Assembly: GCA_029959285.1 (NCBI GenBank)
Contig: JASCOE010000011.1
Coordinates: 124,001-188,000 of the forward strand
From: Flavobacteriaceae bacterium PS02337
GTDB lineage: Bacteria > Bacteroidota > Bacteroidia > Flavobacteriales > Flavobacteriaceae
Length of the DNA stretch: 64,000 nucleotides
Direction: 5' to 3'
This document shows positions 1 to 7,803 of this stretch, piece by piece. Below the pieces are notes generated by a model. It had not been told where the DNA came from, ran no database searches, and worked only from the letters and a program-made list of their open reading frames with translations. Made by a program: the position numbers and the translations under genes. The first letter of the stretch is position 1. Every line of letters begins with the position of its first letter.

Positions 1-372
1 CCAATTAATTGGCGCCGCACCACGATAATTTGGTAGTAATGAAGCATGAAGATTAAAAGTTCCTAAACTCGGCATTTCCCAAACTACTTTTGGTAACATT
101 CTAAAAGCAACTACGATTTGTAAATTGGCGTTTAAAGCTTTTAATTCTGCTAAGAAATTTTCGTCTTTTAAATTGGTTGGCTGTAATAAAGTAAGATTGT
201 TGGCAAGCGCATATTCTTTTACTGCCGAATATTTTATTTTTTGTCCGCGCCCTGCAGGTTTATCTGCAGCAGTAATTACGCCGACAACTTCATAGTTGTT
301 TTTAATAATGGTATCCAAAATGCCGACAGCAAATTCTGGTGTTCCCATAAAAATAATTCTCAATTTCTCCAT
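1..372 (-). CDS. fmt: Methionyl-tRNA formyltransferase, N-terminal part (runs off window)
   Basis: Formylates the amino group of initiator Met-tRNA using 10-formyl-tetrahydrofolate, in the cytoplasm. The first 124 codons are visible. The protein opens MEKLRIIFMGTPEFAV, the formyltransferase fold start, and carries the NLHASLLPNYRGAAPI segment with the catalytic Asn and His of the SLLP family signature. The 3' end lies outside the window. The ATG shares its A with the last base of the recQ stop codon (TAATG), so it is the second gene of a recQ-fmt pair and is probably translationally coupled. Identification is firm; nothing can be said about the C-terminal tRNA-binding domain. Confidence 0.95.
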   Translation of the reverse strand, partial: MEKLRIIFMGTPEFAVGILDTIIKNNYEVVGVITAADKPAGRGQKIKYSAVKEYALANNLTLLQPTNLKDENFLAELKALNANLQIVVAFRMLPKVVWEMPSLGTFNLHASLLPNYRGAAPINW

Positions 373-2267
373 TATGATTTTAAAGTGTATTTATTATTCG
401 CTTGTATAATAATATGATTGTTTTCGAGTAATTCCTGAAGAACCGAAATAATGTCTTTTGTGTCCATTTTGATTTGGTTTTCAATTTCTCTCGAAGTCAA
501 AGAAGCTGTTTTTAGAAGTGATAAAATTTTATCAGCAATCGAATCTACTTCGGTAATTTTTCCTTTTTGTGTAATGCAGTACGAACAAATACCGCAATTT
601 TCTTTGGTTTCTTCTCCAAAATAATCCAAAACCAATCTGTTTTTACAAGTTTTGGTGTCTTTTATATAATGTAAAACAGACAAAAGCTGTTCTTTTTTAA
701 CTAGATTTTGTTTTTCTAAATATTTCGAAACTCTATTAATCGTGTGATCGTCTTCGCGGACTTCATTAAATAATATAGTTGCGTCGTTGTTTTTAGATTT
801 GTATTCTATAATTTCTTTTTCTTTCAGTTTTTCTAAAAGAGCCACAATTTGTTCTTCTGTTCGATTCGATTTTTTAGCGATTAAGCCCAAGTTTAAATTT
901 GCTTTCACTTCATAAACACCCGGATACGTTCTTAAAATCGCCAGAATAATTTCTTCATCATTCGGATTCAAACTCATGTAACGAATTACTTCTTTAGATT
1001 CAAGAAGAAATTGAACACTGATTTTTTCTGAAAATTCCTGAGATAACGTGATAATTCCCTGTTGGTTTAAAAACTGCAAAGCATTATACGTTTTTAGAGT
1101 AGGGAAGTCGTACTTATTACAGAAATGATTTAATTTAAAAGAAAAACTTTCATCTAAACCCTCACCGTAAGCAATCTGAAAATAATTACACAATTTGTTA
1201 TATACCGTTTTCAGGAATTTCTTATCAGGAAGAATGTTCAAAAATTGCTCTTCGGTCTGTATAGCGTCTGAATTATTATAAAGTAAAACCGAAAAAGCTT
1301 TTGCGCCATTTCTTCCCGCGCGTCCAGATTCCTGATAATAGTTTTCTAGATTTTCTGGAAGTTGCGTATGAATTACGGTTTTTACATTGTCTTTATCAAT
1401 TCCCATTCCGAAAGCATTTGTAGCTACAATAACTTGTGCTTGCTCCGACATCCACAATTGCATGTTTTTGTCTTTTTCTTTTGCGGAAAGTCCACCGTGA
1501 TAATAAGTCGCCGTAAAACCTAAAGATTGTAATTGCGAAGATATATTCAAACACGATTTTCTATTTCGCACATATATAATAGAAGGATTCGGATTTTTTT
1601 TAAGAATTTGTTCAGTACGATATAATTTGTCTTCCACTTCAAAAACCATATAAGCAATATTTTTTCGCTCAAACGATTGCTGAAAATGATTCGGATTTTT
1701 TAATTCTAACTGCGTTCTAATATCTTCAATAACTCTAGGAGTTGCTGTAGCGGTCAAAGCCAAAAACGGAATCTTCGGAAAATACTTTTTAAGTTCCGCA
1801 ATTTTAAGATACGCAGGTCTAAAATCGTGTCCCCATTGCGAAACACAATGCGCTTCGTCAATAGCAATTAAATTTATGGGAAGATTTTTAATGCGCTCCA
1901 AAATCCAATCCGATTGTAAACGCTCTGGAGAAAGGTATAAGAATTTATAATTTCCGTGCTGGCAATTATCTAGAAGGTCAATTAATTCTTCGGTGTGAAT
2001 TCCGCCAGTAAGAGCAATTGCTTTAATATCTCTTTTCTGCAAATTCATTACCTGATCTTTCATCAAGGCAATCAAAGGCGAAATCACGAGACAAATTCCT
2101 TCCTGCATCATCGCGGGGACCTGAAAACAAATCGATTTTCCGCCACCCGTCGGAAGTACAGCAAAAGTATCCTGTCCTTCAAGGACCGAATCGATAATTT
2201 CTTTTTGCAAAGGTCTAAAACTGTCGTGTTTCCAGTATTTTAGAAGAATATCCTGCGCTCCGAGCAT
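372..2267 (-). CDS. recQ: RecQ family ATP-dependent DNA helicase
   Basis: Unwinds DNA 3' to 5' in recombination and replication-fork repair. The 631 residues show the full SF2 helicase core: a Q-motif region (FRPLQKEII), Walker A TGGGKS around residue 40-45, DEAH at 137-140, and the RecQ zinc-binding cysteines near the end (KTCKNR, then NCGICSYC). The tail after the zinc site reads as a winged helix. I see no clear HRDC domain, so this is the short RecQ form; Flavobacterium genomes usually carry a second, longer RecQ, which is not in this window. The stop codon overlaps the fmt start by one base. Confidence 0.93.
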   Translation of the reverse strand: MLGAQDILLKYWKHDSFRPLQKEIIDSVLEGQDTFAVLPTGGGKSICFQVPAMMQEGICLVISPLIALMKDQVMNLQKRDIKAIALTGGIHTEELIDLLDNCQHGNYKFLYLSPERLQSDWILERIKNLPINLIAIDEAHCVSQWGHDFRPAYLKIAELKKYFPKIPFLALTATATPRVIEDIRTQLELKNPNHFQQSFERKNIAYMVFEVEDKLYRTEQILKKNPNPSIIYVRNRKSCLNISSQLQSLGFTATYYHGGLSAKEKDKNMQLWMSEQAQVIVATNAFGMGIDKDNVKTVIHTQLPENLENYYQESGRAGRNGAKAFSVLLYNNSDAIQTEEQFLNILPDKKFLKTVYNKLCNYFQIAYGEGLDESFSFKLNHFCNKYDFPTLKTYNALQFLNQQGIITLSQEFSEKISVQFLLESKEVIRYMSLNPNDEEIILAILRTYPGVYEVKANLNLGLIAKKSNRTEEQIVALLEKLKEKEIIEYKSKNNDATILFNEVREDDHTINRVSKYLEKQNLVKKEQLLSVLHYIKDTKTCKNRLVLDYFGEETKENCGICSYCITQKGKITEVDSIADKILSLLKTASLTSREIENQIKMDTKDIISVLQELLENNHIIIQANNKYTLKS

Positions 2268-2331
2268 GGCGTAAGTTTTAAAGTTAAAAATTTAGAAAAC
2301 AGTTTCTAGTTTTGCAACTTTAAACCCATTG

Positions 2332-2865
2332 CTAAATTTTATCTAAGATATAAAGAATTCTGTTTTCAACGGTATCTTTTGGAACTTCAATTAGTTCGTA
2401 ACCATATTTTTTATATGTTTCAATAAGATGTTCCTGAATTTTAACTGCCTGATCAAAATTTTCATAACGCTCCGAATCACTTTGGTAAATTTCCTCCCAA
2501 GGCGGTAAAATGAAAGTTTTAGTGTATTTATAATCTTCACAAGCTTTTACAAAACCTTCTGGATATTCATCACCAATATAATCCATATAAGCGACAACAT
2601 CTGGAATTCCTCGGTCAATAAAAACCACATTATCAGGTTCTTCAAGAGCATTTTTGTATTGTTCAATTCGACCTTCCAATAACATTTGACTAAACAAAAG
2701 TGGCTGTTCTAAAAACAATTGCTCAATGCCTTCCTGTTGTGCTTTCATGGTTACCTGTCTAGAGATTTCAGGATAGCAACAAAAGCCACGAGCTACCAAT
2801 TCGTTAATAAGAGTCGATTTTCCAGTACCAGGTCCGCCAAGCAAGACTATAATTTCTTTTTGCAC
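2332..2865 (-). CDS. Small P-loop AAA-type ATPase, NadR-kinase-like
   Basis: A 177-residue single-domain nucleotide-binding protein. It begins with a P-loop (GGPGTGKS) and has an acidic strand before an arginine (VVFIDRGIPD), as in AAA_28/NadR C-terminal kinase-like proteins. The substrate is not known. Two starts are possible: TTG at 2886 or GTG at 2865. A perfect TAnnTTTG promoter box at 2884-2891 covers the TTG, so a transcript from it could not include that codon; I therefore chose GTG, which places the P-loop near the N-terminus as is usual. It is separated from recQ by 64 bases and may be its own unit. Confidence 0.75.
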   Translation of the reverse strand: MQKEIIVLLGGPGTGKSTLINELVARGFCCYPEISRQVTMKAQQEGIEQLFLEQPLLFSQMLLEGRIEQYKNALEEPDNVVFIDRGIPDVVAYMDYIGDEYPEGFVKACEDYKYTKTFILPPWEEIYQSDSERYENFDQAVKIQEHLIETYKKYGYELIEVPKDTVENRILYILDKI

Positions 2866-2883
2866 TATTCTAAAAATAAAGCG

Positions 2884-2891
2884 CAAATTTA
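2884..2891 (-). promoter_or_regulatory. -7 promoter box TAAATTTG for the small ATPase gene
   Basis: Exact match to the Bacteroidetes sigma-A -7 consensus TAnnTTTG on the minus strand, about 19 bases upstream of the chosen GTG. No clear TTG -33 element was found. It overlaps the alternative upstream TTG start and argues against that start. Confidence 0.55.
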
Positions 2892-2959
2892 CCTAAACTT
2901 ATTCATAATTAAAAAGAATATTTACTAGAAGCGAAAGATTTGGTATTTTTTGTTGGCAT

Positions 2960-3300
2960 GGGTTCCTGCTGTCCGCTTCAATCTTTTGCTTTTTAAAGGA
3001 AAAAGCAAAAGGATTTCCGCTTCCATCAGGGCTAGAAGAGGGGCATGGTTTTGTTTTTGGAATTATTTTGAAAATTAGTTTTTAGAAATAATAAAGTCCA
3101 AGCGGGACGAAATATTTATCGAAAAAAAATATTCATCAAAAGCTCCGGAGGAGCGACATATTTATAGAGAAAAATTGAATGCTATCAAAAAGCTCCAGCG
3201 GAGCGACATGTTTTGAATGATTTAAATGTCGCTCCGCTGGAGCTTTTAATTGGTGTAAAATGGAATTTGCTATAAATATTTTGCTCCGCTGGAGCAGTTT
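2960..3300. repeat. Mosaic of short interspersed palindromic repeats
   Basis: The gap between the ATPase and the next gene holds at least two repeat families and no credible gene. At 2980-3015 is a hairpin of about 15 paired bases built on TCTTTTGCTTTTT and its complement. At 3139-3158 and 3189-3209 are two forward copies of an AGCTCC-nGG-GAGCGACAT unit. At 3226-3247 is the same unit inverted (ATGTCGCTCCGCTGGAGCTTT cut to its core ATGTCGCTCC), and at 3282-3296 a shortened inverted copy. The third and second copies can pair into a long stem. Function is unknown. Confidence 0.8.
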
Positions 3301-3393
3301 CTAGAATAAAGAACCGAAAAGTTATAGATGATTTTTTTTTTGAATTGCCGTTGGTTTTAACGAACGGTTTTAAATGATTTTTAAATCTCGGCT

Positions 3394-4011
3394 TTATCCA
3401 AATATTTGCCACCATTTTCTTTTGGCTTTCGTAATAATTACTCTAGGATTATCTTCTATTACGTTTCCATCAAAATCTAGGACATATTCATTAGAATCAA
3501 AATCAAATAATCGTATTTTATCAGTTTCGATATTGAAAGGGTTTTTCCCATCAACACTTACCCAAATATCTCTTCCGCCAAAGCGCCAAATAATTTCGCC
3601 ATGTTTTGTTATTCTGAAAATTTCCAATTCTCCATAAATTATATAATCGTTTTCAAGTTTGTGAAGCGAAAAGTTTGTAATACGATCAAATTCTTTCTTC
3701 CAAATCAATTTTAAGGAAGGAATTTCTAAACAATATATTTCGTTTCCGCTAAGAACTAATAATTTATTATCTTCTATAATAAAAGTATCTTCATATATTC
3801 CACTTGCGCTATTAGTTTCGTAAATGATAACTTTAGAAATTTCAACTCCTAATTCTTTAACTGTTATGTAATGACGGCTTTGATATTCTGCATCTTCTTT
3901 TTCGCTACCAAAATAAATTGTATTGTCTTTTGATTTAATAATTGAATCTAAATCATCATTAAGATCGTCAAATAACTCAATTTCAAAGTTTTTATAATTA
4001 GTTTTTATCAT
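3394..4011 (-). CDS. Hypothetical protein, beta-rich, propeller-like
   Basis: 205 residues that I cannot assign to a named family. The sequence alternates short beta-strand segments with acidic turns (for example NTIYFGSEKEDAEY, NKLLVLSGNEIYCLEI, GEIIWRFGGRDIWV), as in a partial WD/PQQ-like propeller. There is no signal peptide, so it is probably cytoplasmic. The C-terminus is basic and aromatic (KRKWWQIFG). The gene sits just downstream of the hydrolase at 4027-4938 with 15 bases between, so the two may be co-transcribed. The repeat mosaic begins at its 3' end. Confidence 0.6.
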   Translation of the reverse strand: MIKTNYKNFEIELFDDLNDDLDSIIKSKDNTIYFGSEKEDAEYQSRHYITVKELGVEISKVIIYETNSASGIYEDTFIIEDNKLLVLSGNEIYCLEIPSLKLIWKKEFDRITNFSLHKLENDYIIYGELEIFRITKHGEIIWRFGGRDIWVSVDGKNPFNIETDKIRLFDFDSNEYVLDFDGNVIEDNPRVIITKAKRKWWQIFG

Positions 4012-4026
4012 TTTTGATTTGAAAAA

Positions 4027-4938
4027 TTACTCACAAAACAAATACTTTCCAGAACCTTTCCCTTTTTTAGAAGGCACAATCAAATGCGACTCAAATTTCT
4101 TTTCTTTCAAAACATCATTCACAAAATCTAAAACATATTGTTGTCCTTCATGAAAAAGATAACCTGAGAATTCATGTCCGCCGCCGCAAAAAGTAATCAG
4201 TTCGATGTCTTTATGTAAATCTTTCATTTGGTTGTAAACGGCATAAGAGCCAAAAAGAATCAGCCAGCCCGAAGCATTTGTCGGACAAGAACGATGCGAA
4301 CCTGCAGCATACGGAACAGTATCGTCATTGCTTCCGTGCGCCAATAACATCGGAATCGCTTTTTCTTTGGTAATCAAATTAATATCCTGAATTGCACCCG
4401 AACCGCCTATAAAACCTTTGTATTTAAAATTTTCTGGAAGATTGCTTTTGTATAAATTCATCAATTTATAATCCCAAAAAGAAGCATGAAAACCAATTTC
4501 TGCACCCGCGCTAATTCCAGAAATAAAGATTTTTGAAGTGTCTAAATTATATTTATCTGCGTTTTCGATTAAAAAACCAGTCGCTTGCCACATATCGCTA
4601 ACGCCAATCTGAATCGCTTTTATTTTTTCCGTTAAAGTTCCTTTACAACCAAAATCTTTTCCCTTCATGTATAAACTGTACGAAATACTCGCAACAGCAT
4701 AACCATTTTGCGCCATAAATTTTCCGAAGTCTTTTTCGCTTGTACGTTCTCCGCCAGAAAATCCGCCACCAAAAGCAAATAGAATTAACGGAATTTTTTC
4801 GCCAGCTTTTTTCTTTGGCAGGTATAAATCTAAATCTAGTTTTAAAGTGTCGTTTTGAAAATAAGTCAGTGTTTTAACTTCTTGTGCTTGAATATTGTTG
4901 AATATAAGGACGATAAAAAGTAAAAGCAATTTTTTCAT
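4027..4938 (-). CDS. Secreted alpha/beta hydrolase (esterase/BD-FAE type)
   Basis: 303 residues with an N-terminal signal peptide (MKKLLLLFIVLIFNNIQAQ) predicting export. The hydrolase triad is visible: nucleophile elbow GISAG, acid in AHGSNDDTVPY, and histidine in GGGHEFSGY. The oxyanion segment FAFGGGFSGGE resembles the HGGG region of acetyl-esterases. Such proteins cleave acyl esters, often on plant polysaccharides, but the actual substrate cannot be read here. It is followed by the beta-rich hypothetical gene, and its upstream gap carries a 28-bp inverted repeat. Confidence 0.8.
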   Translation of the reverse strand: MKKLLLLFIVLIFNNIQAQEVKTLTYFQNDTLKLDLDLYLPKKKAGEKIPLILFAFGGGFSGGERTSEKDFGKFMAQNGYAVASISYSLYMKGKDFGCKGTLTEKIKAIQIGVSDMWQATGFLIENADKYNLDTSKIFISGISAGAEIGFHASFWDYKLMNLYKSNLPENFKYKGFIGGSGAIQDINLITKEKAIPMLLAHGSNDDTVPYAAGSHRSCPTNASGWLILFGSYAVYNQMKDLHKDIELITFCGGGHEFSGYLFHEGQQYVLDFVNDVLKEKKFESHLIVPSKKGKGSGKYLFCE

Positions 4939-4976
4939 TGTAATGTGTTTTAATGTCGAAGAGTTTTAACGTATAC

Positions 4977-5078
4977 TTGTCATCCTGAGGAACGAAGGAT
5001 CACACAAGTAGCTCCGCACAGAAATTCTCCAATCTTTGTCGAGTTTCTAGTGTGATCCTTCGTTCCTCAGGATGACAA
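4977..5078. repeat. Perfect 28-bp inverted repeat, GAACGAAGGATC family
   Basis: Arms at 4977-5004 and 5051-5078 are perfect reverse complements and enclose a 46-base loop. The arm core is TCATCCTGAGGAACGAAGG. A third, single copy lies at 38885-38909. No gene overlaps it. The remaining part of this 335-base gap (5079-5273) is AT-rich and carries a promoter box for the next gene. Confidence 0.85.
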
Positions 5079-5246
5079 AAAAAACGAAACTCCATATTTT
5101 TGCGAGAGATTTCAGCAGATTGTTTTTCTCAAATATAAGCGTAAAATTTACAATGAAATAATCTTCTAAAGCTTTTTTCTCTGCACCTTTGTAACTTTGA
5201 ACCTTTTTTCGAAAGAAAAAATATAAAAAGTCTAAAATCAAAACCG

Positions 5247-5254
5247 TATATTTG
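5247..5254 (+). promoter_or_regulatory. -7 promoter box TATATTTG before the DUF493 gene
   Basis: Exact TAnnTTTG match 20 bases before the ATG at 5274. No TTG was seen at the expected -33 distance. It likely drives the DUF493-DUF4290 pair. Confidence 0.55.
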
Positions 5255-5273
5255 CGTTTATTTTTAATTACGA

Positions 5274-5570
5274 ATGGATAACGATAAAGAAAAAAATACA
5301 GCCGAATTTTACGAAAGATTAAAAGTCGAGCTTGATAACGCAAATACTTGGCCAGCAGAATACTTGTATAAATTCATTGTTCCGTCTGTAGCCGATAATG
5401 TGGAGCGTGTCGAAAAAGCTTTTGACAGAATGGGAGCGGTTATTAAAACAACAAAATCAAAAACAGGTAAATTTACCAGCGTTTCTGTAGATGTTACAAT
5501 GCACAGCTCTGATGATGTGATTAGTAAATACAAAGAAGTATCTACAATAGAAGGTATAGTTTCATTATAA
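5274..5570 (+). CDS. DUF493 family protein (YbeD-like)
   Basis: 98 residues of the small ferredoxin-like-fold DUF493 family, whose E. coli member is YbeD. Recognisable features are the FYERLKVELD start, the central WPAEYLYKFIVPS segment and the C-terminal SVSVDVTMHSSDDVISKY strand-helix. It is cytoplasmic; the molecular role is not established, although an ACT-like regulatory function is often proposed. Its stop is four bases before the ATG of the DUF4290 gene, so they form an operon driven by the TATATTTG box at 5247. Confidence 0.85.
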   Translation: MDNDKEKNTAEFYERLKVELDNANTWPAEYLYKFIVPSVADNVERVEKAFDRMGAVIKTTKSKTGKFTSVSVDVTMHSSDDVISKYKEVSTIEGIVSL

Positions 5571-5574
5571 ACTT

Positions 5575-6303
5575 ATGATCGAAAAATATAAAAAAGAAGT
5601 CGCAAATGATGTTGTTTTTAATTTAGAATATAATTCTGAAAGACAGCGTTTAATTATTCCAGAATATGGTCGTCATTTGCAAAAATTGATCGATCAGGCT
5701 ACTGCAATCGAAGATGATGAAACGCGCAATAAAGCTGCGAAATATATCATTCAGGTTATGGGAAGTTTGAATCCGCATTTGCGTGATGTGCCAGATTTTC
5801 AGCATAAACTTTGGGATCAGCTTTTTATTATGTCTGATTTTAAATTGAATGTAGAATCACCTTATCCGATTCCATCAAGAGAAGTTTTAGAGTTGAAACC
5901 AGATGTTTTGCAATATCCGCAGAACTTTCCAAAATACAGATTTTATGGTAATAACATTAAATATATGATTGATGTTGCCAATAAATGGGAAGATGGCGAA
6001 ATGAAAACGGCATTGATTATGGTTATTGCTAACCACATGAAAAAGTCATTTTTAAGTTGGAATAAAGACACTGTAAAAGACGATGTGATTTTTGAACATT
6101 TATTTGAATTGTCTGGAGGTAAAATTAATTTATTGCACAGTACAGAAGAGTTGTTAAACACAACAGATTTAATGCGTACAAACAAACGCATGTCTAATAA
6201 AACAGCTTCTGGTGTTCAGCCAAAAATTCAGAATAACAACAAAAACAACAATAACAAAGGCGGTCAAAAAAAGACGTTTCAAAAAAACAATAATCAAAAA
6301 TAG
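5575..6303 (+). CDS. DUF4290 domain protein
   Basis: 242 residues. The globular region (about 1-190) matches the Bacteroidetes-restricted DUF4290 family as I recall it (EYNSERQRLIIPEYGRH start, then a helical core). The last 50 residues are very rich in Asn, Lys and Gln (QNNNKNNNNKGGQKK) and are surely disordered and basic, possibly nucleic-acid binding; this is inference. No signal peptide. It is co-transcribed with the DUF493 gene and lies upstream of murA, separated by a block of 8-base-period repeats. Confidence 0.8.
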   Translation: MIEKYKKEVANDVVFNLEYNSERQRLIIPEYGRHLQKLIDQATAIEDDETRNKAAKYIIQVMGSLNPHLRDVPDFQHKLWDQLFIMSDFKLNVESPYPIPSREVLELKPDVLQYPQNFPKYRFYGNNIKYMIDVANKWEDGEMKTALIMVIANHMKKSFLSWNKDTVKDDVIFEHLFELSGGKINLLHSTEELLNTTDLMRTNKRMSNKTASGVQPKIQNNNKNNNNKGGQKKTFQKNNNQK

Positions 6304-6310
6304 AAGAAGT

Positions 6311-6390
6311 TGCTAAGATACTAAGCAGCTAAGGTGCTAAGATTTTAGCTTAACCTTAGAACCTTAGAATCTCAGAACCTTAGAACCTTA
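6311..6390. repeat. 8-base-period AACCTTAG/CTAAGGTT repeat block
   Basis: The 97-base gap before murA consists of CTAAGnnnCTAAG units followed by AACCTTAGAACCTTAG units in the opposite sense, so the block can fold back on itself. The same family occurs at 8684-8722, 8875-8913, 24569-24741 and 57590-57629. Confidence 0.8.
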
Positions 6391-6400
6391 AAAAAAATCT

Positions 6401-7714
6401 ATGGGAATTTTTAAAATCGAAGGAGGAACTCCTTTAAAAGGAGAAATCACTCCGCAAGGAGCAAAAAATGAGGCGTTACAAATTTTATGTGCCGTGCTTC
6501 TAACGGGAGATAAAGTGAAAATTAATAATATTCCCGATATTATTGACATCAATAAATTAATCACTTTGTTGGGTAATTTAGGTGTGAAAATTCAACGTAA
6601 CGAACCAGGTTCGATTACTTTTCAAGCTGACGAAGTTAACGTTGGATATTTAGAAACTGAAGCTTTTAAAAAAGAAGGTGGAGCACTTCGTGGTTCTATT
6701 ATGATTGTTGGACCTTTATTGGCTCGTTTCGGAAAAGGATATATTCCAAAACCAGGTGGGGATAAAATTGGTCGTCGTAGATTAGATACGCATTTTGAAG
6801 GTTTTATTAACCTTGGAGCAAAATTTAGATATAACAGAGAAGATCACTTTTACGGAGTAGAATCTCCAAAAGAAGGATTAACTGGAACAGATATGCTTCT
6901 TGACGAAGCTTCTGTAACTGGAACTGCAAACATTGTAATGGCTGCCGTTTTAGCAAAAGGAACAACAACTGTTTACAACGCTGCTTGTGAGCCATATTTA
7001 CAGCAATTGTGTAAAATGCTGAACTCGATGGGAGCAAAAATTACTGGTGTTGGTTCTAACTTATTGACTATCGAAGGTGTTGAAAGCCTTGGAGGTTGCG
7101 AACATAGAATTCTTCCTGATATGATCGAAATCGGTTCTTGGATTGGTCTTGCGGCTATGACAAAAAGCGAAATCACGATTAAAAATGTTAGCTGGGAAAA
7201 TTTAGGTTTGATTCCAAATACTTTTAGAAAACTTGGAATTACAATCGAAAAACGTAATGATGATATTTATATTCCAGCTCATAAAGACGGCTATGAAGTA
7301 AAAACAGATATCGATGGTTCTATTTTAACAATTGCCGATGCACCGTGGCCAGGTTTTACACCTGACTTATTAAGTATCGTTTTGGTTGTGGCAACGCAGG
7401 CAAAAGGAGACGTTTTAATTCATCAAAAAATGTTCGAAAGCCGTTTGTTCTTCGTTGATAAATTAATCGACATGGGAGCAAAAATCATGTTATGTGATCC
7501 GCACAGAGCTGTGGTTATGGGGCATAATTTCGAATCTCAATTGAAAGCAACAACAATGTCTTCTCCAGATATTCGTGCGGGAATCTCATTGTTGATCGCG
7601 GCACTTTCTGCAAAAGGAACAAGTACAATTCAAAATATTGAGCAAATCGATCGTGGATACGAGCGTATCGACGAACGTTTGAGAGCTATTGGAGCTAAAA
7701 TTGTAAGAGCATAA
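6401..7714 (+). CDS. murA: UDP-N-acetylglucosamine 1-carboxyvinyltransferase
   Basis: Transfers enolpyruvate from PEP to UDP-GlcNAc, the first committed step of peptidoglycan synthesis, in the cytoplasm. The 437 residues cover the whole EPSP-synthase-like fold. Visible motifs are the N-terminal GAKNEAL (Lys22 and Asn23 equivalents), the loop PGGDKIGRRRLDTHFEGF, the substrate segment TPDLLSIVLVVATQA and the C-terminal IDRGYERIDERLRAIGA. The active-site loop has Asp121 where E. coli MurA has Cys115. Asp at this position is known to support catalysis and to block fosfomycin alkylation in mycobacterial, chlamydial and Borrelia MurA. The gene stands alone between repeat blocks. Confidence 0.96.
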   Translation: MGIFKIEGGTPLKGEITPQGAKNEALQILCAVLLTGDKVKINNIPDIIDINKLITLLGNLGVKIQRNEPGSITFQADEVNVGYLETEAFKKEGGALRGSIMIVGPLLARFGKGYIPKPGGDKIGRRRLDTHFEGFINLGAKFRYNREDHFYGVESPKEGLTGTDMLLDEASVTGTANIVMAAVLAKGTTTVYNAACEPYLQQLCKMLNSMGAKITGVGSNLLTIEGVESLGGCEHRILPDMIEIGSWIGLAAMTKSEITIKNVSWENLGLIPNTFRKLGITIEKRNDDIYIPAHKDGYEVKTDIDGSILTIADAPWPGFTPDLLSIVLVVATQAKGDVLIHQKMFESRLFFVDKLIDMGAKIMLCDPHRAVVMGHNFESQLKATTMSSPDIRAGISLLIAALSAKGTSTIQNIEQIDRGYERIDERLRAIGAKIVRA

Positions 7715-7720
7715 AAATTA

Positions 7721-7788
7721 TTTGCCACAAATTCACGAATTATTTTTGATAATCTTTAAAAATTTAAATTCGTGAATTCGTGGCGAAA
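7721..7788. repeat. Inverted repeat of GCCACGAATTCACGAATT type
   Basis: Arms at 7721-7740 and 7768-7788 are near-perfect complements (TTTGCCAC...ATTCACGAAT against ATTCGTGAATTCGTGGC). It fills the murA-CDF gap and may act as a transcript end for murA, but it lacks a following T run. Confidence 0.6.
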
Positions 7789-7803
7789 AAATAATTTTCT
7801 ATA

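Noticed and set aside
3139-3300. Several short repeats in a row that might suggest a CRISPR array
   Set aside because: Copies are both direct and inverted, spacing is irregular, units vary in their middle, and no cas genes are near.
5047-5343. 98-codon open frame on the minus strand over the repeat
   Set aside because: It runs through the 28-bp repeat arm and into the start of the DUF493 gene, with low-complexity Phe/Leu composition and no protein-like pattern.
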